This document shows, piece after piece, positions 54,513 through 63,831 of a DNA stretch of 64,000 bases (position 1 is its first letter; each line of letters opens with the position of its first letter). A model generated the notes under the pieces. The model was not told where the DNA came from, did not search any database, and was given only the letters and a program-made list of their open reading frames with translations. The DNA comes from Pantoea sp. IMH (GTDB lineage: Bacteria; Pseudomonadota; Gammaproteobacteria; Enterobacterales; Enterobacteriaceae): positions 1 to 64,000 of the forward strand of contig NZ_JFGT01000002.1 in assembly GCF_000599885.1 (NCBI RefSeq). The letters are read 5' to 3'. The position numbers were made by a program, and so were the translations under genes.

Positions 54513-54737
54513 ATGACGACGGCAAAAGAGTATAGCGACAGCGTTCAGCATGAAATCAACATCGATGTCGAGGCGCTGCTGGAAACCATTGAGTCACGCT
54601 CGGGCGGCGATGTGAAAGAGTTTATGGAACAGCATCATGTGCAGGTCGACGGGCGGGAATACCGTTCTTACACCGAACTGGCCGAGGCGTTTGAGCTGGA
54701 TATCCGGGATTTCACGGTGACTGAAGTTAACCGCTAA
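54513..54737 (+). CDS. yodD: Stress protein YodD
   Basis: A 74-aa protein with TAKEYSDSVQHEINIDVEALL and VDGREYRSYTELAEAFELDIRDFTVTEVNR, like E. coli YodD. There it is a sigma-S-dependent, peroxide/acid-induced protein of unknown biochemistry. Confidence 0.93.
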   Translation: MTTAKEYSDSVQHEINIDVEALLETIESRSGGDVKEFMEQHHVQVDGREYRSYTELAEAFELDIRDFTVTEVNR

Positions 54738-54761
54738 AAAAATCCCGGCCTGAGGCCGGGA
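54736..54761 (-). terminator. Minus-strand terminator after yodD
   Basis: Minus strand TCCCGGCC (54761-54754) pairs with GGCCGGGA (54750-54743), followed by seven T. It has a T-run only for leftward transcription, so it terminates something from 54.8-55.0 kb. Confidence 0.7.
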
Positions 54762-54787
54762 ATGAAAATTCATTGAAATGAAATTCG

Positions 54788-55027
54788 TCACACAGGAAAT
54801 TCTTTGACCTCAGGATAGTAACGCAGCCGCACTCTAAGACAAGTCTTAAGGTTTACCTGAAAGCTGTACAGACCAGTTTTTTCTGTACAGGAAGATTTTT
54901 TAGAAATCCAGTTGTGGCGCGGGTTGTAAACGTAACCACACCCGCCACTTTTTAGCGTTTTCACCCACTTTAATTTAAGACGATTCTTAATATCCAGGCC
55001 TGCTCCAGGCTTTTGCGGTGTGGTCAC
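54788..55027 (-). CDS. Doubtful 79-aa basic protein
   Basis: A GTG-started frame rich in Lys/Arg/Tyr (SGGCGYVYNPRHNWISKK). Not recognised. A minus-strand terminator follows 26 bp downstream, arguing for a leftward transcript; no good ribosome-binding site is visible. It may equally be an untranslated RNA. Confidence 0.22.
   Translation of the reverse strand: MTTPQKPGAGLDIKNRLKLKWVKTLKSGGCGYVYNPRHNWISKKSSCTEKTGLYSFQVNLKTCLRVRLRYYPEVKEFPV
54835..54848. promoter_or_regulatory. RcsAB-box-like palindrome 1
   Basis: TAAGACAAGTCTTA, a palindrome in TAAG...CTTA form and similar to TAAGaatatTCctA. Part of a pair with 54976-54989. Confidence 0.35.
54976..54989. promoter_or_regulatory. RcsAB-box-like palindrome 2
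   Basis: TAAGACGATTCTTA matches the RcsAB consensus in most positions including TAAG and TTC. It lies about 120 bp upstream of the yedP start. Confidence 0.4.
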
Positions 55028-55107
55028 TATCGCCTGTTAATGCGCGAACTATACTCCATGATTACTCTACCTTTTTTGCCATGTCCGCCACCGAGGGAGA
55101 AACGGCA

Positions 55108-55917
55108 ATGCTGACGCTTCAAGATCCGCTGATGATCGTAACGGATTTAGATGGTTCGCTGCTCGACCATCATACCTACAGCTGGCAGCCTGCTCAGTAC
55201 TGGCTGGACCGCCTCACCGGGGCGGATATTCCGCTGGTGCTCTGCACAAGCAAAACGGCTGCGGAGATTTTGCCCCTGCAACGGGCGCTGGGTATTGCTG
55301 GCGCCCCGTTTATCAGTGAAAACGGCGCAATCGTCAGCGGTGGTGATCTGAGCGACCTGCCCGCCATGCGGGTCCCGGAAGCAAAAGATTATGCCGCTAT
55401 CTGCCAGACGCTTTCGCAGTTCAGGGAAGATTTTGGTTTTAAATTTACCGGCTTTAACGACGTCACGGAAAAGGAAGTTGCGGAATGGACCGGTCTGACG
55501 CCAGCGGATGCGGAACTCGCCATGCAGCGTGAGGGATCGGAAAGCATTATCTGGCGCGATACGCCGGAGAACTTTGCCCGTTTCCAGCAGGCGCTGCAAG
55601 ATGAGAAGCTGACGCTGATCCAGGGCGGTCGCTTCTGGACAGTGACCAGCGAGGGCAATGATAAAGGTTCTGCGCTGCGGTGGTTGCTAAAAAATATTCC
55701 CACCCGTACGGGTCAGCCGCCCATCACCATCGGGCTGGGCGATGGCCCTAACGATGCCGTGATGCTCGACAGCGTCGATTATGCGGTGATTATTAAAGGT
55801 TACAGTAAAGAGCCGGTAACGCTTTCCAGAACAGATAACCAGAATATCTATACAACCACGCTTTACGGTCCCGAAGGCTGGAGCGAGGGGCTGGCGCATT
55901 TTGTGTCGCAGGAATAA
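55108..55917 (+). CDS. yedP: HAD phosphatase YedP (hexosyl-3-phosphoglycerate phosphatase)
   Basis: A 269-aa HAD-superfamily enzyme. Motif I is VTDLDGSLLD, with the nucleophile Asp near residue 13; motif II CTSKT; motif III/IV GLGDGPNDAVML. It is annotated as mannosyl-3-phosphoglycerate phosphatase in E. coli, where no partner synthase is present. Here a GT81 glucosyltransferase gene follows by 44 bp, so it probably removes the phosphate from glucosyl-3-phosphoglycerate. The ATG at 55108 is chosen by similarity, with AGGGAG upstream; ATG 55081 is possible. Confidence 0.88.
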   Translation: MLTLQDPLMIVTDLDGSLLDHHTYSWQPAQYWLDRLTGADIPLVLCTSKTAAEILPLQRALGIAGAPFISENGAIVSGGDLSDLPAMRVPEAKDYAAICQTLSQFREDFGFKFTGFNDVTEKEVAEWTGLTPADAELAMQREGSESIIWRDTPENFARFQQALQDEKLTLIQGGRFWTVTSEGNDKGSALRWLLKNIPTRTGQPPITIGLGDGPNDAVMLDSVDYAVIIKGYSKEPVTLSRTDNQNIYTTTLYGPEGWSEGLAHFVSQE

Positions 55918-55961
55918 ATGAAAATGTCCTGCGCGGTAGAGACCGTTTTAAGGGGAAGTAG

Positions 55962-57182
55962 ATGAGTGATTTTTTCCAGAATGGCGTAATTACGAATTTT
56001 CACAATCTGACCGGTCGCCCCGTCGAGGATCTTGAACAGGAGCTGGTGGGCTTCTCCCACCGGCGAAAAATGGGGCTGATTCTGCCTTCACTTTTTTCCG
56101 AACTGGAAGGGCCGGCGCTGAGCCACATCGTGGATGAGCTGGCCAAAGTGCCCTACCTGGAAGAGATCGTTATCGGTCTGGATAAGGCCGATCGCGATCA
56201 GTTTATGCATGCACGGGAATTTTTTTCCCGCCTGCCGCAGCGTCACCGGATTTTATGGAACGACGGTCCCCGTCTGAAAGCGATTGATGCGGAGCTGGAT
56301 AAAGAAGGCCTCTCACCTTCCCAGCCGGGAAAAGGCCGTAACGTCTGGTACTGTACCGGCTTTACGCTGGCCTCCGAGCGTTCCGCCTGCGTGGCGCTGC
56401 ATGATTGCGATATTGTCACCTACGAGCGGGGAATGCTGGCGCGCCTGCTCTATCCACTGGCGAACCCTTCTTTCCAGTATGAGTTCTGCAAAGGGTTCTA
56501 CGCCCGCGTGGCGGATAATAAACTGAATGGCCGCGTGGGTCGTCTGCTGGTAGGGCCGCTGCTACGCTCGCTGCAAAAAGTGTACGGCCACTCCGAGTAT
56601 CTGGACTATCTGGCGAGCTTTCGCTATCCGCTCTCCGGAGAGTTTGCGATGCGCACGCATGTGCTGAATAACATCAAAATCCCCGGCGACTGGGGGCTGG
56701 AGATCGGCGTTCTGTCGGAAATTTATCGCAACTACACCACGCGGCAGAGTTGCCAGGTGGAAATTGCAGATAATTACGACCATAAGCATCAGCCGCTTTC
56801 CGAAGAGGATGGCACCGGCGGGCTTCGTCGCATGAGTAACGATATTGTGCAGTCGCTGATGCGTAAAATGGCCACGATGGGCGTTCATCTCACCAGTGAC
56901 TCCTTCCGGGTGCTGAAGGCCACCTACTACCGCAACGCGCTGGATATGATGGAAACCTATCATCATGAGGCCACCATGAATGGTCTGCATTTCGATCAGC
57001 ATGCCGAAGAGGCCGCGGTGGAAATGTTTACCCAGTCGATTCTGGACGCGGGTCAGGCCTTTATTGAACGCCCTAACGAAAAACCCTTTATCCCCAGCTG
57101 GAGCCGCGTGCAGTCAGCTTTCCCGGATATCCTTCAGCGGATTTATCAGGCGGTGGAGGAGGATAACGCCGGAAAGGTCTAG
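55962..57182 (+). CDS. gpgS: Glucosyl-3-phosphoglycerate synthase (GT81)
   Basis: A 406-aa retaining glycosyltransferase. It contains the DxD motif (ALHDCDIVTYE, near residues 147-150), the KGFYARV and LNGRVGRLL stretches and GDWGLEIGVL; these fit GpgS, which joins UDP- or NDP-glucose and 3-phosphoglycerate. With the upstream phosphatase this makes glucosylglycerate, a compatible solute made under nitrogen limitation and salt in some enterobacteria (e.g. Dickeya). The stop lies 1 bp from the convergent dgcQ stop. Confidence 0.8.
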   Translation: MSDFFQNGVITNFHNLTGRPVEDLEQELVGFSHRRKMGLILPSLFSELEGPALSHIVDELAKVPYLEEIVIGLDKADRDQFMHAREFFSRLPQRHRILWNDGPRLKAIDAELDKEGLSPSQPGKGRNVWYCTGFTLASERSACVALHDCDIVTYERGMLARLLYPLANPSFQYEFCKGFYARVADNKLNGRVGRLLVGPLLRSLQKVYGHSEYLDYLASFRYPLSGEFAMRTHVLNNIKIPGDWGLEIGVLSEIYRNYTTRQSCQVEIADNYDHKHQPLSEEDGTGGLRRMSNDIVQSLMRKMATMGVHLTSDSFRVLKATYYRNALDMMETYHHEATMNGLHFDQHAEEAAVEMFTQSILDAGQAFIERPNEKPFIPSWSRVQSAFPDILQRIYQAVEEDNAGKV

Positions 57183-57183
57183 G

Positions 57184-58878
57184 TTAGTTTTCCGCTTGTA
57201 CGCGATTACGCCCTGTCCGTTTGGCAAGATACAGCCTGCGATCCGCAAGCGATTGCAGGCTCTCGAACTGGTAATCGCCCACTTCCTCGCTGGAGGCCAC
57301 ACCCAGCGAGGCGGTCACGTTCAGGATTTGCCCACCAGAGAGCATAACTTGTTTCTTCGCCAGTCTGGCTCTGATGCGTTCAGCCACGTCCACCGCTTCT
57401 GCTTTGCGGGTGTCAGGAAGCCCGATACAGAACTCTTCACCGCCGACCCGTCCCAGGCAATCACGGCTACGCACCGTTTCCTCCAGCACTGCAGCCGCAT
57501 AGCTGAGAACCCGATCACCAGCCTGATGTCCCCAGTTATCGTTAACCTGCTTAAAGCGATCGAGATCGAGCTGAATGACCGCAAAGGGCTTACTCGCTTG
57601 CTGACATTCGTTCGCCTGCCGTTCGGCAATATCAAACAGGGCTCCCCGGTTTAAGAGTCGGGTCAGGCTGTCATAGTTAGCGCGCCAGAGCAGTCTGTTA
57701 TGCAGCTCCAGCATTTTGCTGACCAGCCGGATAATGGCCTGATGAGTAAAAAAGAGCACCAGACTGAAGAGCAACCACATGCCGGTCAGAACCAGTGCGA
57801 CGCGCCCGATTTCGCCCTTCACGCCTTCACGCAGGGTTTCACTCTTCACCAGCACGCCGCGTGAAGGGGCATACTTTATCCAGGTAATGAAGTGTGTACC
57901 GCTTCGCATAACGCCCTGCTGCTGGTGCGCCATTTTGTGTCTGAGCTGGCTGAGCGTTTCTGCATTCAGCGGCTCGTCTGGTGACTCAGCCGTATCCGTC
58001 TGGGCCACCAGCTTCAGCTCGCGGTCGTAAAGCATGACGTTGCCTTTCTCCGCCTCAGGCAAGGCCTCGCGCAGGTGCATGGCGATGCGTTCTGCCGAAA
58101 ATTCTACCGCCAGAACACCGTACCAGTAGCCCGCCACATCAACCGGAATAGTGTTGGTGATAAAGTTGCCTTCATCCTGACGGGAACGATAGATGCCGCT
58201 CCGGAACAGTTTTCTCTGCGGATTGCGTTCCGGCGCCATTTCGGTGAAGTAACTGCGCGCCATCATCGTGCGGAAGCTGGTCAGCGTTTCGCTGTCGTTT
58301 TTCGGCGGCGTGGAGGAAAGATAAAAACCGGCGCGGGAGATATACCACAGGCGGGAATGGAAATTCTTATTTGGGTCGCTGAGTTGCAGAATGAAACTCA
58401 TCTCCAGCGCCGCGGTCAGCTCATTGCGAAGCCGCTCGCCATCATCCCGGTTGAGCAACGGCCATGCCGTCAGCGCCGCGTCTGATATGCCGTTTATCGG
58501 GATACTGCGGGCCGTACTGTTTCTTAAGTACCAGACCGGCTGATGCCGCAGGCGGTTGAACGCCGTGAGCTGACCACGAATACTCTCATTTTCCACCGGC
58601 GACAGAATCGCATGTTGCAGCATACTGCGAAAGAAATAGAGTTCATCCTCGCTGCGCTGCCACTCCCGTTCCAGGGCGTTTGCCATGCTGTTAAGCTGCG
58701 CCCGCTGGCTGATCTCATAGGTTTCTTTCAGCAGCAGCATTTCACGCCAAGTGAGCGTGGTGGAAAAAAGAAAAACCAGTGAAAAGCAGAGATGGATAAC
58801 AATCCGGGGGCGGGAAAGCACGATTTCCCGACTGAAAGTCACGCTGACGAACTCCCAAGCGATAGGGCTGAAAGCCAA
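57184..58878 (-). CDS. dgcQ: Diguanylate cyclase DgcQ (YedQ)
   Basis: A 564-aa membrane cyclase: helix near 25-45, a periplasmic CHASE-like sensor domain to about 355, a second helix (VALVLTGMWLLFSLVLFF), and a GGDEF domain with VIQLDLDRFKQVNDNWGHQAGD and active-site RVGGEEFCIGL, ending SLADRRLYLAKRTGRNRV. Matches DgcQ, which in E. coli affects cellulose and motility. All catalytic motifs are intact. Confidence 0.92.
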   Translation of the reverse strand: MAFSPIAWEFVSVTFSREIVLSRPRIVIHLCFSLVFLFSTTLTWREMLLLKETYEISQRAQLNSMANALEREWQRSEDELYFFRSMLQHAILSPVENESIRGQLTAFNRLRHQPVWYLRNSTARSIPINGISDAALTAWPLLNRDDGERLRNELTAALEMSFILQLSDPNKNFHSRLWYISRAGFYLSSTPPKNDSETLTSFRTMMARSYFTEMAPERNPQRKLFRSGIYRSRQDEGNFITNTIPVDVAGYWYGVLAVEFSAERIAMHLREALPEAEKGNVMLYDRELKLVAQTDTAESPDEPLNAETLSQLRHKMAHQQQGVMRSGTHFITWIKYAPSRGVLVKSETLREGVKGEIGRVALVLTGMWLLFSLVLFFTHQAIIRLVSKMLELHNRLLWRANYDSLTRLLNRGALFDIAERQANECQQASKPFAVIQLDLDRFKQVNDNWGHQAGDRVLSYAAAVLEETVRSRDCLGRVGGEEFCIGLPDTRKAEAVDVAERIRARLAKKQVMLSGGQILNVTASLGVASSEEVGDYQFESLQSLADRRLYLAKRTGRNRVQAEN

Positions 58879-58979
58879 TGCGCTGAGTTTAGCCTGAGGG
58901 GCAGCGTCGTGCCATGCGGGAGATCAAACCCGGAAAAAATGGAAAGGACAACGCGCGATTGCCCCATCTGCCCCAAGCG

Positions 58980-59156
58980 CTAGCTGACCAGCTGACGCTC
59001 TGTGTTGACCGGCATCAGCTCCTCTTCTCTGAAGGCCTCTTTTCTGACGCAGTGACCATCATACCAGCGACATTCGACCATACCGCTGGCGTAACCTGTC
59101 ACAATCAGTGCCGGACCACCTTCTTTAAGCTGCACTTCCTGACCGATCATCAACAT
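58980..59156 (-). CDS. yodC: Small protein YodC
   Basis: A 58-aa protein, just too short for a routine length cut-off. It begins MLMIGQEVQLKEGGPALIV and has TGYASGMVECRWYDG, then KEAFREEEL, matching E. coli YodC (60 aa) at the same locus. Start ATG at 59156 with AGGAGAGAGG directly before it. Resembles DsrB in layout (a 'DUF2158' type beta-fold). Confidence 0.88.
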   Translation of the reverse strand: MLMIGQEVQLKEGGPALIVTGYASGMVECRWYDGHCVRKEAFREEELMPVNTERQLVS

Positions 59157-59287
59157 GCCTCTCTCCTGAACGATGTTATTTCATTCTGACGGGGAAATTA
59201 ATGTATAGCAGGCATTAAGGATATCTTCCGTAAAGGCAGCGTAAAATTTCCGGTAGAAACACAGGGGCAGTTATAAATGCGACCGAT

Positions 59288-59320
59288 AAAAAAAGCGGGT
59301 AAGTTACCTTACCCGCTTTT
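59288..59320 (-). terminator. Terminator of the 43-aa CxxC gene
   Basis: Minus strand GCGGGTAAG (59316-59308) with CTTACCCGC (59303-59295), loop of 4, then seven T. Confidence 0.85.
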
Positions 59321-59337
59321 CAGAGATCGATGTGAGA

Positions 59338-59469
59338 TCAGATTTTACAGCCTTCGCAATCCGCTTCATCACTCAGGTCAGTGGGCACTTCGCTGGCCTT
59401 TTTCTGCGCATTGGCTTCAGCTTCTTCCAGCTGGGCATCAATATCAAATTCAAAAATATCGTCTTTCAT
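59338..59469 (-). CDS. 43-aa acidic protein with C-terminal CxxC
   Basis: A very short gene supported by a ribosome-binding site (GGAG, 5 bases from ATG 59469), a strong terminator 18 bp after its stop, and a protein-like composition: MKDDIFEFDIDAQL, an Ala/Glu-rich helix, then DEADCEGCKI at the end. The paired Cys could bind metal or be redox-active. Function not recognised; located between yodC and yedI. Confidence 0.6.
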   Translation of the reverse strand: MKDDIFEFDIDAQLEEAEANAQKKASEVPTDLSDEADCEGCKI

Positions 59470-59507
59470 CATCACTCCATAAAACGTAACAGGCTAACAA
59501 GCTGCCT

Positions 59508-60419
59508 TTATACGGATTTACCCCGTAGTCTGGCAATCAGATTTACCACTAACAGCACAACAGAACCCACAATCAGACCAATGATCAGGTTGGCAAGATT
59601 GGTGGTCAGCGATCCGATAATGCCGTTATATCCTTCAACCGCATGCGCAATCAGATGATGAAGCGCGGGCAGGCCGTGGACAATGATACCGCCACCGACC
59701 AGGAACATCGCCAGCGTGCCCACCACGGAAAGAATTTTCATCATCCATGGCGCCATTGCCAGCAGCGCGCCGCCGATGGCGTGCGCAACCGCAGACGAGC
59801 GCTTTTGCAGCCACATGCCAAGATCGTCAATTTTAACGATGCCGGCCACGATACCGTAAACACCTACGGTGACGAGGATCGCAATCCCTGAGAGGACCAG
59901 CACCTGATTTATCAGGGGAGCTTCGGATACGATGCCAAGCGTGATGGCTACGATTTCCGCTGAAAGAATAAAATCGGTGCGAACAGCACCTTTGATCTTC
60001 TTCTTCTCAAAATCGGCCGCGTTCTCCTGGCTCAGGCTTTTCAGCCGCTCCGCTCGCGCTTCCGGCGTCTTTTCCTCTTTCCCCTTGTGAAAACTGTGGA
60101 CCACTTTCTCCACGCCTTCATAGCAGAGATAAGCCCCGCCAATCATTAACAGCGGCGTAATGGCCCAGGGCGCTAACGCGCTGATGGCCAGCGCCAGCGG
60201 TACCAGGATCAGCTTGTTGAGAAACGAGCCTTTTGCCACTCCCCATACCACCGGCAGCTCGCGATTAGCCTTCACGCCCGAAACTTGCTGCGCATTCAGC
60301 GACAGATCGTCTCCCAGTACACCCGCCGTTTTTTTTGCTGCCAGCTTGCCCATCACTGAAATATCGTCCAGTAAGGTGGCAATATCATCCAACAACGTCA
60401 GTAAGCTCGTTCCTGCCAC
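59508..60419 (-). CDS. yedI: Inner-membrane protein YedI (DUF808)
   Basis: A 303-aa membrane protein with about six helices. The N-terminal [37 protein letters not shown] and the central [15 protein letters not shown] are DUF808 hallmarks. Function unknown. E. coli length 305. Confidence 0.93.
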   Translation of the reverse strand: MAGTSLLTLLDDIATLLDDISVMGKLAAKKTAGVLGDDLSLNAQQVSGVKANRELPVVWGVAKGSFLNKLILVPLALAISALAPWAITPLLMIGGAYLCYEGVEKVVHSFHKGKEEKTPEARAERLKSLSQENAADFEKKKIKGAVRTDFILSAEIVAITLGIVSEAPLINQVLVLSGIAILVTVGVYGIVAGIVKIDDLGMWLQKRSSAVAHAIGGALLAMAPWMMKILSVVGTLAMFLVGGGIIVHGLPALHHLIAHAVEGYNGIIGSLTTNLANLIIGLIVGSVVLLVVNLIARLRGKSV

Positions 60420-60430
60420 AATAGTGTTCC

Positions 60431-60703
60431 TTATTCATCATCATGCTGACAACAGGGGCAAACCTGCATTTCTACTACCGCCATATCGGCGATCCCTTCA
60501 CAATCCCACTCCACCCGTAACGGCTCTCCTGCCGTTTCCTGATGGTGCAGATACTTGCTGACCGGGCTTTCCGTCATGCCCGTAATTTCTTCCGTTGCGA
60601 CCAGCTTATCGCCCACATAGATCCGCGCCTGAGCCCGGGTTGCCACCATTCGCTCATCGCTGATCTGATACAGGCGTCTGACCGTCAGTTTGATACTGGC
60701 CAT
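60431..60703 (-). CDS. Small protein with C-terminal CPCC, function unknown
   Basis: A 90-aa protein, beta-rich by eye ([27 protein letters not shown]), ending [14 protein letters not shown]. It lies 11 bp upstream of yedI in the same direction and is likely co-transcribed. The Cys triplet may bind metal. Family not recognised; ATG 60703 has a weak ribosome-binding site. Confidence 0.6.
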   Translation of the reverse strand: MASIKLTVRRLYQISDERMVATRAQARIYVGDKLVATEEITGMTESPVSKYLHHQETAGEPLRVEWDCEGIADMAVVEMQVCPCCQHDDE

Positions 60704-60876
60704 GGTTTACCGTTACGAAAGATTTGAAAAGAGTGTGATCTAAGCAATTATGGCCGAGGGATGCAAATGTTGTGACGCTTATCCGGCCTGACGGCAAAAA
60801 AAATTGCGAATTCATCTGGTTGAATCCCCCTTATAGCGTTAAGTTAATCCCCTTTTAACCCTCAGTGAGACTTAAC

Positions 60877-61785
60877 ATGCTTCGCCGTCCCCCCGCCCTG
60901 CTTCCGCTGATCGCCGCGCTCTTTGCGCTCTACTTTATCTGGGGTTCCACCTATTTTGTGATTCGTCTGGGCGTGGCCAGCTGGCCACCAATGATGATGG
61001 CGGGCCTGCGTTTTTTGATGGCGGGCGCGATACTGATGGCCTGGTTGCTGTTAAAAGGCGAGCGGCTTCCCTCGCTACGTGCTGCGGGCAATGCGGCCCT
61101 GGTCGGCATCTTACTGCTAGCCATCGGTAACGGCGCCGTCACGGTCGCCGAACACCAGGATGTGCCATCCGGCATTGCCGCCGTAATGGTGGCTACGGTG
61201 CCGCTGTTCGCGATGTGCTTCAGCCGGCTTTTTGGCATTGAAACGCGCTGGATCGAATGGGTTGGCATCGCCACGGGGCTGGTAGGCATTATTCTTCTGA
61301 ACAGCGGCGGCCATCTGGGTGGAAATCCCTGGGGTGCCGTGATGATTCTGGTGGGATCGCTCAGTTGGGCTTTTGGCTCCGTCTGGGGATCGCGAGTCGC
61401 CCTGCCGCAGGGCATGATGGCGGGTGCCATTGAGATGCTGACCGCAGGCGTGGTACTGCTGGTCGCCAGCAGCCTGGCCGGGGAGCAGCTTTCGGCGCGC
61501 CCCACGCTTCAGGGGTTTCTGGCGCTGGGCTACCTGACGCTGTTTGGCTCAATTATCGCAATCAGCGCCTATATGTTTCTTATCCGTAGCGTGACGCCCG
61601 CTATCGCCACCAGCTATGCCTACGTCAATCCAGTTGTCGCGGTGCTGCTGGGGATCAGCTTCGGTGGCGAAACCATGAGCTCACGCGAATGGCTGGCGCT
61701 GGCGGTGATTGTGCTGGCCGTCATTCTGGTCACGCTGGGTAAATATCTTTTCCCGCCCAGGCCGCGTATTGAACGCTGTCCGTAA
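60877..61785 (+). CDS. yedA: EamA/DMT-family transporter YedA
   Basis: A 302-aa protein with ten membrane helices in two EamA repeats (LFALYFIWGSTYFVIRLGVASWPP; second repeat from GAVMILVGSLSWAFGSVWGSR). Substrate unknown; family members export amino acids or metabolites. ATG at 60877 is chosen by alignment with YedA of E. coli; a GTG 12 bp upstream is possible. Confidence 0.93.
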   Translation: MLRRPPALLPLIAALFALYFIWGSTYFVIRLGVASWPPMMMAGLRFLMAGAILMAWLLLKGERLPSLRAAGNAALVGILLLAIGNGAVTVAEHQDVPSGIAAVMVATVPLFAMCFSRLFGIETRWIEWVGIATGLVGIILLNSGGHLGGNPWGAVMILVGSLSWAFGSVWGSRVALPQGMMAGAIEMLTAGVVLLVASSLAGEQLSARPTLQGFLALGYLTLFGSIIAISAYMFLIRSVTPAIATSYAYVNPVVAVLLGISFGGETMSSREWLALAVIVLAVILVTLGKYLFPPRPRIERCP

Positions 61786-61794
61786 AGGCAGCAG

Positions 61795-61814
61795 GCCGCT
61801 TACTGATAAGCGGC
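61795..61814. repeat. Hairpin between convergent yedA and vsr
   Basis: GCCGCTTA (61795-61802), CTGA, TAAGCGGC (61807-61814). No T-run in either direction; may mark the 3' ends. Confidence 0.45.
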
Positions 61815-61863
61815 AATGGCTAAGATACTTATCGCCCGCTTTGAAACACGGGCGAGTACCGCC

Positions 61864-62337
61864 TCAGGAGAGCATCTGGTGAATCCCAAGCGCATCTATC
61901 TCGCCATTGCCGCTGCCGGCGCAGATCCACTCTTCCAGCCGCGCTTGAATCGCGGCCTCTTCGAGCTTCGTTTTGCCGCGAAGCGCGCACTCCCACACCA
62001 CCAGCACTTTCCAGCCTGCTGCGCTCAGTTCAGCTATATAGCGTCGATCGCGGACCACATTACTGTCGATTTTTCCCAGCCAGAAAGCGGTACGGGTTGC
62101 CGGAACCTTGAAGAGATGGCAGTGATGGCGATGCCAGAAGCAGCCATGAACAAAGATAATGGTCTTGTACTGACCCAACACAAAATCGGGACGACCAGGC
62201 AGGCTCTTATCCTGCACGCGGTAGCTCAGGCCTAACCCGGCCAGCAGCTCGGCCAGCCTGTTTTCAATGGAGGTATCCCGCGTGCGGATTGCACGCATGT
62301 TTTTACTGCGGATTTCAGAGGAGTGAACGTCAGCCAT
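61864..62337 (-). CDS. vsr: Very-short-patch repair endonuclease Vsr
   Basis: A 157-aa endonuclease that nicks 5' of the T in T:G mismatches in the Dcm sequence context. Active-site residues are in SKNMRAIRTRDT (Asp), LPGRPDFVL (Asp) and FVHGCFWHRHHCHLF (His, Cys). Start ATG at 62337 is preferred over one three codons earlier because AAGGA is then 8 bases away. In E. coli vsr overlaps dcm; here the gap is 84 bp. Confidence 0.94.
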   Translation of the reverse strand: MADVHSSEIRSKNMRAIRTRDTSIENRLAELLAGLGLSYRVQDKSLPGRPDFVLGQYKTIIFVHGCFWHRHHCHLFKVPATRTAFWLGKIDSNVVRDRRYIAELSAAGWKVLVVWECALRGKTKLEEAAIQARLEEWICAGSGNGEIDALGIHQMLS

Positions 62338-62421
62338 CGTTATCATCCTTATGCTTTGGCTAAGTATAGACGCTGATGCGTCTCAGGGGTCAGCATCCTC
62401 CCGGCCCCTTGTGCAGAACGC

Positions 62422-63831
62422 TTACCGCTGCTTTACAGCCTGCTTGATCCATGGCAGAAGCAGTTGCGCCACAGCGGCAAAGGCTGGCACCACCACGGAG
62501 TTGCCAAACTGGCGATAGGCCTGAGTGTCAGAAACGGGAATACGAAACGCATAGCCGCCCGGCGCCTCAAACCCCATCAGACGCGCACATTCCCGTGGCG
62601 TCAACCGGCGGGGACGCCTCTGCTGATTCTGCGGATCTGCGAAATCGGTTTCTCCCAGCGCGCGATCCCAGCCGCGATCGATCAATATTTCTGAGCCGTC
62701 CTTGTAGTAGCGTGCGGACAACGTGCGTACCACACCCTCTTCTTTCGCCGGATCGACCAGCCCGTAACCGAAGCCGTTGCCTTTCGCCTGATGTTTTTTC
62801 GCGTACTGATAAAGGTATTTCCACAGCGTCGGCGTAAGAATATATTTTGCCTCGACCGCCGGCTCCAGCAGATCCCGCAGCGGCGTTCTGCGGGCCGGAT
62901 AGCAGGTCGCAAGCGCGCTCAGGCTGAAACGGGGCAGCTTCAGATCGCGGCGAAAACCGACCAGCACGATGCGCTCACGATGCTGAGGCAGAAAATGCTT
63001 GCCGTCGATAATTTTTGGATCGCCCGCTCCACTGGCGTCAGCATCCGCCACGTCATAGCCCAGCTCATCAAGCGTATCCATAATAATCCGGAAGGTCTTG
63101 CCCTTGTCATGGCTCTTGAGATTTTTGACGTTTTCCAGCACAAAAATAGCGGGCTTTTTGGCGGTGATAATCCGCGCCACGTCAAAGAAAAGCGTGCCCT
63201 GCGCTTCACACTCAAAGCCGTGCGCGCGTCCGAGCGCGTTCTTCTTGGAGACGCCAGCCAGTGAAAAGGGCTGGCAGGGAAAACCGGCCAGCAGGACGTC
63301 ATGATCGGGGACCTGTTGATCGATATGCTGATACGCCGCCTGCTCGCTTACCGCCGGATTGGCACTGAGCGTGATATCGCGAATATCCTGATTGAAACGG
63401 TGTTCAGCCGGGTCGCAATACCAGTTGGCTTTATAAGTACGTACAGAAAATTTATTCCATTCGCTGGTAAAGACGCACTGACCGCCTGCTGCTTCAAAAC
63501 CGCTGCGGATACCGCCTATGCCCGCAAACAGATCGATAAAGCGGAACGCATAATGGGGATGATGGGCGGGCGGTTCAGGCAACATTTTTTGCAGCTCGCC
63601 GATCTCGGCTTCGCTTAACCGCCGGGCCTGGTCTCCGGCAATGAGCCAGCGCTTAAGGGCATCGCGCGTCCAGCCATGGGGAGTGACCGTGCGCAGCCTT
63701 GCCGCCACGGTTTCCCGATCGTAGATATCCAGTACCTGCCGAACCAGCTGCTGCTCATACAGAAGGTTATGCTGCTCTCGTAGGCTCTCTTCTCCGGCTG
63801 CTTTCACCGCCTCGCGCTCGATCTCGCTCAT
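62422..63831 (-). CDS. dcm: DNA cytosine-5 methyltransferase Dcm
   Basis: A 469-aa C5-methyltransferase that makes Cm5CWGG. Motif [16 protein letters not shown], motif [13 protein letters not shown] with catalytic Cys, motif VI ENVKN, motif [15 protein letters not shown], motif [10 protein letters not shown]. It has the N-terminal extension of Dcm. The ATG at 63831 is chosen; a GTG 6 bp upstream is possible. With Vsr it forms a methylation/repair pair. Confidence 0.94.
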   Translation of the reverse strand: MSEIEREAVKAAGEESLREQHNLLYEQQLVRQVLDIYDRETVAARLRTVTPHGWTRDALKRWLIAGDQARRLSEAEIGELQKMLPEPPAHHPHYAFRFIDLFAGIGGIRSGFEAAGGQCVFTSEWNKFSVRTYKANWYCDPAEHRFNQDIRDITLSANPAVSEQAAYQHIDQQVPDHDVLLAGFPCQPFSLAGVSKKNALGRAHGFECEAQGTLFFDVARIITAKKPAIFVLENVKNLKSHDKGKTFRIIMDTLDELGYDVADADASGAGDPKIIDGKHFLPQHRERIVLVGFRRDLKLPRFSLSALATCYPARRTPLRDLLEPAVEAKYILTPTLWKYLYQYAKKHQAKGNGFGYGLVDPAKEEGVVRTLSARYYKDGSEILIDRGWDRALGETDFADPQNQQRRPRRLTPRECARLMGFEAPGGYAFRIPVSDTQAYRQFGNSVVVPAFAAVAQLLLPWIKQAVKQR

